From CAWJTN01 sp963845895 (GTDB lineage Bacteria > Patescibacteriota > Microgenomatia > UBA1406 > GWC2-37-13), in NCBI GenBank assembly GCA_963845895.1, contig CAWJTN010000001.1, positions 744,001 to 808,000 of the forward strand: 64,000 nucleotides of DNA, given 5' to 3'. A model generated the notes under the pieces. The model made no database searches, was not told where the DNA came from, and was given only the letters and a program-made list of their open reading frames with translations. How positions within the stretch are numbered: position 1 is the first letter of the stretch; every line of letters begins with the position of its first letter. Position numbers and translations under genes: made by a program. Shown here in pieces: positions 24,298 to 33,500 of this stretch.

Positions 24298-25083
24298 ATG
24301 CTTTATATATTTTTATTTATCTTAGGTTTAGCAATAGGTTCATTTCTTAACGTTTTAATCGATCGTTTGCCAAAAGAAGAATCGATTACCGGACGTTCGC
24401 ACTGTGACTATTGTAAAAAAAAACTGACGTGGTTGGATCTTATCCCCATCTTATCTTTCCTTTACCTGGGAGGTAGATGTCGCTATTGCGGAAAAAAATT
24501 ATCTTACTTTTACCCATTTGTTGAGTTAGTTACAGGTATTTCGTTTGTTCTAATTGGGTTATATCTTGGGAACAAGGGAAGTATAGAAAATCAAGCTCTT
24601 CAACTTGTTGCACTGCTTGGGATAGTTTCTTGTTCTATTGTTGTTTTCTTTTCAGATTTTAAATATCAGATTATCCCAGACAGCATTCAGATAGGATTGT
24701 TTATTTTTTCGGCGATTGAGAAAATAACGGTTATAAAAGTTATAACAGTTATAAATGTTATAGAGGTCCTCAAAGAAGGTCTCAGTGGGGGACTAGTCGT
24801 CATGTTACCGATCCTTTTGCTTTTTTTAGTTACAAAGACTAAGGGTATGGGTTTTGGTGATGTCAAACTTGCCTTTACGATAGGATTTTTATTGGGATTC
24901 TTAAATGGTTTTGCGGCTTTATACATTGGATTTATTATTGGGGCTGTAGTTGGACTATGTCTTATTTTACTTGGAAGGAAAAAGATGAAAAGCAAAATTG
25001 CGTTCGGACCTTTTCTGGTTTTAGGCCTATTAATTATGCTAATCTGGGGAGATCAGGTGTTTTCTCTAATTGATAAAATTTAA
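24298..25083 (+). CDS. pilD: Prepilin peptidase (A24)
   Basis: 261 residues, polytopic. The N-terminal cytoplasmic zinc-binding domain has two CxxC pairs (C36/C39 and C61/C64). The catalytic aspartates are D120 (FFSDFKYQIIPD) and D188 (GMGFGDVK). It cleaves and N-methylates type IV prepilins at the inner membrane. Length is normal. An odd stretch IKVITVINVIEV (from residue 146) is coded by a 9-base tandem repeat. No pilin substrate gene lies next to it. Confidence 0.9.
   Translation: MLYIFLFILGLAIGSFLNVLIDRLPKEESITGRSHCDYCKKKLTWLDLIPILSFLYLGGRCRYCGKKLSYFYPFVELVTGISFVLIGLYLGNKGSIENQALQLVALLGIVSCSIVVFFSDFKYQIIPDSIQIGLFIFSAIEKITVIKVITVINVIEVLKEGLSGGLVVMLPILLLFLVTKTKGMGFGDVKLAFTIGFLLGFLNGFAALYIGFIIGAVVGLCLILLGRKKMKSKIAFGPFLVLGLLIMLIWGDQVFSLIDKI
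24730..24765 (+). repeat. 9-base tandem repeat inside pilD
   Basis: Four units GTTATAAAA, GTTATAACA, GTTATAAAT, GTTATAGAG, each coding Val-Ile-X. In frame, so length changes would be tolerated. Confidence 0.6.
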
Positions 25084-25090
25084 CCCTTCT

Positions 25091-25228
25091 AGAGGTTATT
25101 TCAAAACCTCTGATCTTGTCAGATTCTGTTGCGATTTTCCCTCCCGCCAGTGCTCACTTCGTTGCGCGCTGTCGGGATCCCTTCTAATCGCACCACCTGT
25201 CATTAATAGAAGTAGGTTTTGAAATTAG
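25091..25228 (+). repeat. Palindromic repeat type A, copy downstream of pilD
   Basis: Starts with the hairpin AGAGGTT/AACCTCT, then GATCTTGTCAGATTCTGT, core TCCCGCCAGTGCTCACTTCG and TGCGCGCTGTCGGGA, then CACCTGTCAT, and ends AGGTTTTGAAATTAG, inverted to the start. It shares its ends with 48295-48370 and its core with 46792-46885. Confidence 0.75.
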
Positions 25229-25396
25229 TTCTAGTTTTTACTACAGGTTAATAACAGAAAAGTAAAATTCTAAATCTTCCCAAAAGTTTGGGGCTTCTTT
25301 TAGGAAAAAATTAACCAATATTTAACGGACTTCTATATAAGGCCTTTTTATTTAAGGCTTAAGAGCAATATATTTAACCTGCCTATAATTTACCCC

Positions 25397-25426
25397 TTGA
25401 CAAATATGGGATAACCTATCTATAAA
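25397..25426 (+). promoter_or_regulatory. Promoter and palindrome of regulator gene
   Basis: TTGACA 25397-25402, 18-base spacer, TATAAA 25421-25426. The -10 overlaps a palindrome TATCTAT-AA-ATAGATA, a possible operator. The stretch 25229-25396 holds no gene. Confidence 0.45.
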
Positions 25427-25465
25427 TAGATATAGACTATATTACAGTTATATATATTGGTAAGA

Positions 25466-25506
25466 ACTTGTAAATTTATTAGTAAATACTGTTAAAAATT
25501 TGTAAA
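25466..25506 (-). promoter_or_regulatory. Two TTTACAAGT-type motifs upstream of regulator gene
   Basis: ACTTGTAAA (25466-25474) is the exact complement of TTTACAAGT, which occurs three times before the collagen-like gene. ATTTGTAAA (25498-25506) differs by one base. Candidate binding sites of the regulator at 25544. Confidence 0.45.
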
Positions 25507-25530
25507 AATGGGTTTTAGGGGAGCCCAAAT

Positions 25531-25566
25531 ATGAAAAATCCCAATGAGTCAGACATATACGGTTAA
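25531..25566 (+). CDS. 11-residue upstream peptide overlapping regulator start
   Basis: ATG at 25531 follows AGGGGAG by 7 bases, encodes MKNPNESDIYG and stops at 25566, inside the regulator gene (ATG 25544). The only good ribosome site in the leader serves this frame, so the regulator may depend on re-initiation or coupling. Confidence 0.3.
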   Translation: MKNPNESDIYG

Positions 25567-27463
25567 AGAGGTCGCAGAGATGCTGGAATACTCGACAAAC
25601 AGCATCTACTCTTTCTTAAAGGAGGGAAGGATTAAAGGGATTAGGGTAGGAAAGGGAAGATTTAGAATTTCTCAAGAAGAGATTGATCGTTTGCTTCAAA
25701 CCAATAAGATTAAAGAAGAACCTCTATCTGTCGATTCACCTAGAGGAAATTATTTAAACCAATCAGTCAATTCTTTAGCTGTGGATCTACCGGTTGAGGA
25801 AGTTTCCAGTTCTCTGCCCAAACTTAAAAAAACGGTTGAGCAGGTTAAGGTTAAAGTGCCAAGTCTTTTTGATTGGTTTATAGGTTTAGGCTCAATCATT
25901 TTTGGCATTACCGCGATTTTATTTGTAGGTCACACCAATGAATTAGGAATAAAAGATTATACCTCTTTTATATTTCCTATCAAAATAACGATGATAGTTG
26001 GAGGTGTAGGTATCCTTTTAGCAGACATCATAGGGAAAGCTGGTATAAGGTGGCATAAGATTTTTTTCTTCATACTTGGGCTTGCTTACTGCAGTTTTAC
26101 AGCTATCTATATTTCAGGTGGAGACCTTGAAGGAGCGGCTCTTTTTGGATTGACAACCTTGGTTATGTTTCTTCATATCATCTGGGAAATAGAAACTATA
26201 GCCAGCTTCATTTTATATGTTGGAGGGATTATTCTACTCATTCCTTTTGCTATTCTTATAAAACCGTCCATATCCTTAGGTTTTCAACCAGCTTTACTAA
26301 CATATTTTTCTCCACAAATGAATATGGTCATTTGGGGAGTTCTTTCAGCGATCGTTGCGCTCGTTTTAAGCTTAAGTTACACGAGATCCAACTTTGTTTT
26401 TAAGTTTGCCGTAATTCTAGTTACAGTTGACCTAGCGGTTTTATCTTATCTTTATGGTATTAATCTTTTTTGGGGAAGATCTCTTTTTTTTCTTTTAGCA
26501 GCTTTACTCTGCATGTTTATCCCTCTCTGGCGGACTTTTCATTTCTTGAACAAATCAGATCGAAGGATAATTTTTGCCACTTTTGGAGCTATTTTTTTAA
26601 TTTTTATTTTAATAATTTCTGTTTTATTGGTAATTCAGATAAATCTGAAGGTTTATGTTGGTTCGGAGTTAATTGATAAAACTAATTATGGTAAGAGTTT
26701 TCTAGATTCAGTGCTGACCACATCACAAGCAACTTTAGACAATCTTGATCAAAATCCTTTACTTCAAGAGGCAATTGTTAAAAAAGATTCTAATACTTTC
26801 GATGATTTGGCAAGAGCGATCTTAGATGCAACTCCAAACTTTAGACGAATAGTAGTTTTTTCCTCAAATGGCGATAGTCTATTTATCTATCCTCATGGAG
26901 TCTTGACAGAGCCAAATATTTCTTTCCGTGACTACTTTAAAAAAGCAGTTACAGAAAAACAGAGCAACATTACGGATTCGTTTGAAACTAGGATAGATGG
27001 AGTGACAAGGAGCGTGGTTGCAGTTGCAACACCAATTCTGGATAGTAAAAATGATGTTGTTGGAGTTCTGGTAGGTTCACTGGATTTAGATTCGATCGGA
27101 AACAGAATTGGGAAAATGGCAAACGAAAGTAAAAAAGAATATTTTACGATCGTTGATCGAACCGGGAAAGTCCTAATGGAATCTAACCAAAAATTAGTAA
27201 GCACGCAGTGGCCGCTTTATTCTTCAACAGTTGCAAAGAGATCGAGTGGTGAATTAGTAAGTCAGGATCCAAGTCCAAATGGCGATATTATTATTCACGC
27301 ATACAGCGTTTTGGACAAAAATGGCTGGGGAGTTGATGTTGCTCAACCACTATCAGCTGCCTTAAGTATCACTGATAATGGAGCTTTTGTAGTTATTTCC
27401 TTAGTTCTTTTTTCTGGTCTAACCATAATTCAGTTTTTATCTTTTTTAAAGAAGCGTGATTAG
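25544..27463 (+). CDS. Membrane-tethered one-component regulator: HTH, membrane bundle, Cache sensor
   Basis: 639 residues. Residues 1-50 are an excisionase/MerR-type helix-turn-helix (YTVKEVAEMLEYSTNSIYSF, RIKGIRVGKGRFRISQEEID). A linker leads to about eight membrane helices (residues 105-370). Residues 375-605 form a Cache-like extracellular sensor (FRDYFKKAVTEKQSNITDSF, VAVATPILDSKNDVVGVLVG, FTIVDRTGKVLMESN). A final membrane helix ends in KKRD. The layout implies that an outside ligand directly alters DNA binding at the membrane, without a kinase. Its upstream region shares motifs with that of the next gene. I do not know a named family with this full architecture. Confidence 0.75.
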   Translation: MSQTYTVKEVAEMLEYSTNSIYSFLKEGRIKGIRVGKGRFRISQEEIDRLLQTNKIKEEPLSVDSPRGNYLNQSVNSLAVDLPVEEVSSSLPKLKKTVEQVKVKVPSLFDWFIGLGSIIFGITAILFVGHTNELGIKDYTSFIFPIKITMIVGGVGILLADIIGKAGIRWHKIFFFILGLAYCSFTAIYISGGDLEGAALFGLTTLVMFLHIIWEIETIASFILYVGGIILLIPFAILIKPSISLGFQPALLTYFSPQMNMVIWGVLSAIVALVLSLSYTRSNFVFKFAVILVTVDLAVLSYLYGINLFWGRSLFFLLAALLCMFIPLWRTFHFLNKSDRRIIFATFGAIFLIFILIISVLLVIQINLKVYVGSELIDKTNYGKSFLDSVLTTSQATLDNLDQNPLLQEAIVKKDSNTFDDLARAILDATPNFRRIVVFSSNGDSLFIYPHGVLTEPNISFRDYFKKAVTEKQSNITDSFETRIDGVTRSVVAVATPILDSKNDVVGVLVGSLDLDSIGNRIGKMANESKKEYFTIVDRTGKVLMESNQKLVSTQWPLYSSTVAKRSSGELVSQDPSPNGDIIIHAYSVLDKNGWGVDVAQPLSAALSITDNGAFVVISLVLFSGLTIIQFLSFLKKRD

Positions 27464-27468
27464 CCAAT

Positions 27469-27540
27469 TTTACAAGTTTTTACAAGTTTGTAACAACGAT
27501 TGAAGATTATTTGAGGCTATTTTTATATTAATTTACAAGT
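27469..27540 (+). promoter_or_regulatory. Three TTTACAAGT motifs before the collagen-like gene
   Basis: Exact copies at 27469-27477, 27479-27487 (10 bases apart, one helical turn) and 27532-27540, the last directly before the ATG region. The second is also half of an inverted pair with TTTGTAA. Confidence 0.5.
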
Positions 27541-27542
27541 AA

Positions 27543-30500
27543 ATGGAGATTAAAAACAGATTCATCAACTTTCGTTTATTATTCTGGGGTTTGATTTTTT
27601 TGATCTTCAGCAGTATTTTTTTTGTTTTTGTCCAAAGCACAGGATTGGTAAATTTACAAAATTTGTTAAAGATAAATAGCGGAGCAAATAACAAATTAGT
27701 AACAAAAATTACTCCAAAAGCTATTCAGCAAGCTACTTTTCCCGGACCATTCTTAATTTCAGTAAAACGTGCTGACAACTCTTTTTCTTATGCAACCGTT
27801 ATTGCTGGACAACTTGAAAGCGGTAAATATATTGGGGAAATAAAAGTGAGAATGCCAAATGGCAGTTACGGAATTTTTTCAAACATCAATGATTTTTCAA
27901 ACTCCTATTATACGAAAAATGGAGGAGAGGAAAAAGTGGCGGTCGTTGATAATTTAATAACCGGATTAAAGTTAGGCGATGATTCTGTAATACCTGTAAA
28001 GTTTATTGATGCAAAATTGATTGATGAGAACCTGATAGGGAGTTTTCGCTTATTGATAACCGATGAAAAAAAAGAAGTAACAGGGGAAACTGATTTAAAA
28101 GGTGGTTTGAGCAATGTCGGTCTGTATTCTTCTCTGGCTTCTGTTGACCAGATTTCAATAACCGTAATGCGAGAACTGCTTAAACTTGTATATATTTTAA
28201 AGGGACTGCCCGAAGAAAATGTATTGGGTGTTTCAACAAGCGATAATCAGGATACTGGTCAACAAAACCAAGCTCTTAGCTTTGCCATACCTTCTTATCT
28301 GATCAGTCGGGATCAAGTTAATGAATTAATTAGAATCCAATTACAACAAGGCATAGCTAACATTGCGTTGAGTCAAATTCAGAATATCGGAAGTCAGATT
28401 CAAACATTAGTCCAAACTGCAATTACGAACCTAATTAATTCCGGCACCATACCAACAACAAGCGGAACTGCTGGTGCAACTGGTTCTGCCGGAAGTAAAG
28501 GAGATAAAGGAGACTCCGGAGCAGCAGGAGCTGCCGGAGCAAATGGTGCTGCAGGTGGAGCTGGAACGGCTGGCGAAACTGGTCCGACGGGTGCGAGCGG
28601 AAGCGGAGGAAGCGGCGGAGGAACTGGGGAGTCAGGATCAACAGGAAGTACAGGAGTAACTGGAGCAACTGGATCTTCCGGGCAGACTGGACCTACAGGA
28701 TCTACTGGAGCTACAGGAATTACAGGAGTAACTGGTCCAACAGGTTCAACCGGAAGTCAAGGAGCTCAAGGAGCTACAGGTGTTACTGGATTGTCAGGTC
28801 CAACCGGTGCTACAGGTTCTACAGGGGCAACAGGAGCGACTGGATTTTCAGGTTCCTCAGGTCCTACAGGACCAACCGGGCCTGGGGGAGTTGGAGGATC
28901 AGGGCTCACAGGTCCAACAGGCCCAACCGGAGCAACGGGTTCATCTGGTCCTACAGGTCCAACAGGCCCCACAGGCACAACAGGAGCTGCAGGTTCATCA
29001 GGGCTCACAGGTCCAACCGGGCCAACCGGAACAACTGGATCAACTGGCCCCACGGGTTCTAGTGGGCCTACGGGACCAACTGGTTCCACAGGAACTACTG
29101 GCAGTACAGGTCCTTCAGGTCCGACAGGCCCAACTGGACCAACAGGTCCTACTGGTGCTACAGGAGCATCTGGACCAACTGGACCAACAGGTCCCACTGG
29201 CCCAACAGGAACAACAGGTTCTTCAGGTACTTCAGGTCCTACCGGACCGACAGGACCGACAGGAGCTACAGGTGCAACAGGTTCTAGTGGTCCCAGCGGT
29301 CCTACAGGCCCGACTGGAACAGCCGGGCCAACCGGTCCAACGGGCCCAGGAGGTGCAGGGGGGTCCGGTGGTACAGGCCCAACAGGTACAACAGGCTCAA
29401 CTGGTACAAGTGGCCCATCTGGACCAACCGGCCCAACAGGACCTACGGGGACGACAGGTGCTACAGGCGCAAGTGGTCCAACAGGACCAACAGGAGCTAC
29501 TGGTTCAACAGGAAATACAGGAATTCAAGGAACAACTGGAGCATCCGGAGATACAGGAATAGTAGGGACGACAGGTGGTTCGGGTCCATCTGGTCCAACA
29601 GGAACTACAGGAGCAACAGGAGCTTCAGGTCCTACAGGACCAACTGGTGTTACAGGAGTTACTGGAGGAACAGGAGTTCAAGGAATTTCAGGTCCTACAG
29701 GAGCAACAGGTAATACAGGATCTCAAGGAGTAGTTGGTGCTACAGGAGACACAGGAATTCAGGGTACAATAGGATCCTCAGGTCCTACTGGCCCAACAGG
29801 TCCCACAGGCACAACTGGTTTTAGTGGACCTACTGGACCCACAGGACCTACAGGCACTACTGGAGCGTCAGGTCCTACTGGTCCAACTGGGCCTACAGGT
29901 CCAACAGGACCTTCTGGACCAACAGGTACTACAGGTGGATCAGGGCCTACTGGTTCAACTGGTTCTTCTGGCGCATCAGGCCCAAGTGGACCTACAGGTC
30001 CGACTGGACCTACAGGTACAACAGGTAGTTCTGGCCCAACCGGTCCCACAGGCCCAACAGGGCCTACAGGAACAACTGGTACTACAGGTTCATCAGGTCC
30101 CACAGGTCCGACAGGCACAACAGGCGCAAGTGGTCCAACCGGGCCTACAGGACCAACTGGTACTACAGGTTCATCAGGTCCAACCGGTCCAACTGGGCCT
30201 ACTGGCCCCACTGGAACTACAGGTAGTTCTGGGCCTATAGGTCCGACAGGTTCCACAGGTATAACTGGTGCTTCTGGACCAACAGGACCAACCGGTCCGA
30301 CTGGAACAACAGGTTCCACAGGCCCAACCGGACCCACTGGACCGACAGGACCCACTGGTTCATCAGGGGGTTCAGGTCCTACGGGCCCAACCGGTCCAAC
30401 AGGAGTTACAGGTAGTTCAGGACCGACAGGTCCAACCGGACCTACAGGACCAACAGGAACAACTGGAGGTAGTGGTCCTACAGGACCAACTGGACCTACC

Positions 30501-33500
30501 GGGCCAACAGGTACAACAGGTGCTTCTGGTCCAACTGGTCCTACAGGTGGTACGGGAAGTGGTGGAGTTCAAGGATCTTCAGGTCCTACAGGTCTATCTG
30601 GTCCAACAGGTACAACAGGTAGTTCTGGTCCCACAGGTCCTACAGGATCAACCGGGACAACTGGTTCATCAGGCCCAACCGGACCTACCGGACCAACAGG
30701 AACTACAGGATCTTCAGGTCCTACAGGTCCCACAGGTGGTACGGGAAGTGGTGGAGTTCAAGGATCTTCAGGTCCTACAGGTCTATCTGGTCCAACAGGT
30801 ACAACAGGTAGTTCTGGTCCCACAGGTCCTACAGGATCAACCGGGACAACTGGTTCATCAGGCCCAACCGGACCTACAGGTCCTACAGGTACGACCGGAG
30901 CCTCTGGACCAACAGGTCCAACAGGACCAACAGGAACTACAGGATCTAGTGGTCCCACTGGTCCTACTGGAACAACAGGAACAACAGGCTCATCAGGACC
31001 AAGTGGTCCCACTGGTCCTACTGGAACAACAGGTTCTAGTGGTCCAACAGGTCCTACAGGTCCCACAGGAACGACAGGAAGTTCTGGTTCCACAGGTCCC
31101 ACTGGTCCAACAGGTACAACTGGAACAACCGGCTCAAGTGGTCCAACAGGACCATCTGGACCAACAGGAACTACAGGTTTATCAGGCCCAACCGGCCCAA
31201 CAGGTCCTACAGGAACTACGGGATCATCTGGACCTACAGGTCCCACTGGCCCAACTGGAACAACTGGAAGTAGTGGACCAACCGGACCTACAGGGACAAC
31301 TGGAGGAAGCGGACCGACCGGACCCACCGGGCCGACCGGGACTACGGGTAGTTCTGGTCCAACAGGTCCCACTGGTCCTACTGGAACAACAGGATCTAGT
31401 GGCCCAACAGGACCAACCGGACCTACGGGTACAACAGGTTCTTCAGGCCCAACAGGACCAACCGGCCCAACTGGAACAACAGGTTCTAGTGGTCCAATAG
31501 GTCCTACAGGTCCCACAGGAACGACAGGAAGTTCTGGTCCCACTGGTCCAACAGGTCCGACTGGAACTACTGGAAGTAGTGGACCCACAGGACCTACGGG
31601 TCCAACAGGAACTACAGGAGGCTCTGGACCCACAGGTCCCACAGGACCCACCGGTACAACTGGAAGTAGTGGTCCGACAGGTCCTACCGGACCTTCTGGT
31701 CCTACAGGTACAACCGGTTCATCAGGTCCAACCGGCCCATCTGGCCCGACTGGAACGACTGGTAGTTCTGGTCCAACAGGTCCCACTGGTCCTACTGGAA
31801 CAACCGGCTCAAGCGGACCCACAGGCTCATCAGGACCAACCGGACCAAGTGGCCCAACCGGTACAACTGGTTCAAGCGGACCCACTGGTCCAACAGGCCC
31901 GACTGGAACTACAGGTAGTTCTGGTCCCATAGGCCCTACAGGTCCTACAGGCACAACAGGTTCATCAGGTCCAACAGGTCCCACAGGACCATCTGGACCA
32001 ACCGGTTCAAGTGGACCTACTGGTGCTACAGGACCAACCGGAACGACAGGCTCGTCAGGTCCTACAGGTCCTACAGGTCCTACTGGAACCACTGGTAGTT
32101 CTGGACCTACAGGCCCGACTGGCCCATCTGGACCAACGGGACCAACAGGCACTACAGGTTCTAGTGGTCCAACAGGACCTACAGGTCCCACAGGTACAAC
32201 AGGCGGTTTAGGCCCGACTGGTCCGACCGGACCATCTGGCCCAACTGGAACAACTGGAGGAAGTGGTCCAACTGGTCCCACAGGTCCTACAGGTACGACA
32301 GGAGCATCTGGTCCAACCGGACCAACGGGACCAACAGGCACTACAGGTTCTAGTGGTCCTACAGGTCCAACTGGACCTACAGGCACAACTGGTTCAAGCG
32401 GATCCACCGGACCATCTGGCCCAACTGGAACAACTGGAGCAAGTGGACCAACTGGTCCTTCTGGTCCTACAGGAACAACAGGAGCATCAGGGCCAAGTGG
32501 TCCTACAGGTCCGACTGGCGCAAGCGGATCTAACGGAGTTCAAGGAGTCTCTGGTCCTACAGGTCCAACCGGTGCAACAGGAAGTTCTGGATCAGGCGGT
32601 GTTCAAGGTCCAACAGGCCCCACAGGTTCATCAGGAGCGAGTGGCCCTACTGGACTGACTGGAACTACAGGTCCCACAGGGCCAACTGGAACTACTGGAG
32701 CTTCTGGAGTTTCAGGTCCATCTGGTCCAACAGGACCTACAGGGACAACTGGAGCAACCGGTCCAACCGGTCCGGTGGGTCCTGATGGTACCTCTCTTCT
32801 TTGGGAAGCAACTAACTGTGCTGGTCCAAGTGGTTGGTGCGGTGTGATGTATCCAAATCTTGACCCTTCAAATCAATCGTTAGCTTTAGGAGCTATAGTT
32901 GATCAAAATAATTCTTCCTCATCTGCTGATATTTATCTTGAAGGAACCACAGGCAACATCTCTTTAAAGGGCAGCCTTAAATTTACAGGAACCAGTCCGG
33001 TAAGCATAGTGTTACCTGATGGCGGCACGGTCAATTTTACTGATGGTACAAATACTTTGGCTTCATTTAGAGAGTACTTTTCAGGAGCTAACTACGGAAC
33101 TTTTGAAGCTAATGGATTTATTAATATAGATGGATCTTTTTTTGAGGATAATTTTACACAACAGAGAGCAGCTGGAAACACTGCAGCAGCCGCAGTCAGC
33201 GCAACAAGCAGGCTTGGTGATTATACAGAGCTGGCTTTTGGTGAGGCTGGGACGGGTGGAGCGACAAACGCGTCGTACGGCTGCAACATCTACCAAAACG
33301 ATACCAGTACCTACAATATAAACGGGGTTTTACAGGTAGTTTTAGATACAAACACACGAACAAATATAACCCAGGCTACATATGCGCCTTGGTGTTGGTT
33401 GGTAGATGATCTTGCTGCTGCTGGTGGTACAAATACACGCGGCGTTTTACAGGTCGTCAACAAGTTTATTATGTATTACAAAGTAAGAATGTCTTCAGCT

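Noticed and set aside
28435..32658. Long frames on both strands in the collagen region (Val-Pro-rich on minus, Gln/Val/Leu-rich on plus)
   Set aside because: They are shadows of the 9-base Gly-Pro-Thr repeat read in other frames; no starts, ribosome sites or domain logic.
28600..32700. CRISPR-like regular repeats
   Set aside because: Units are contiguous multiples of 9 bases in an open frame with no unique spacers; this is a coding minisatellite.
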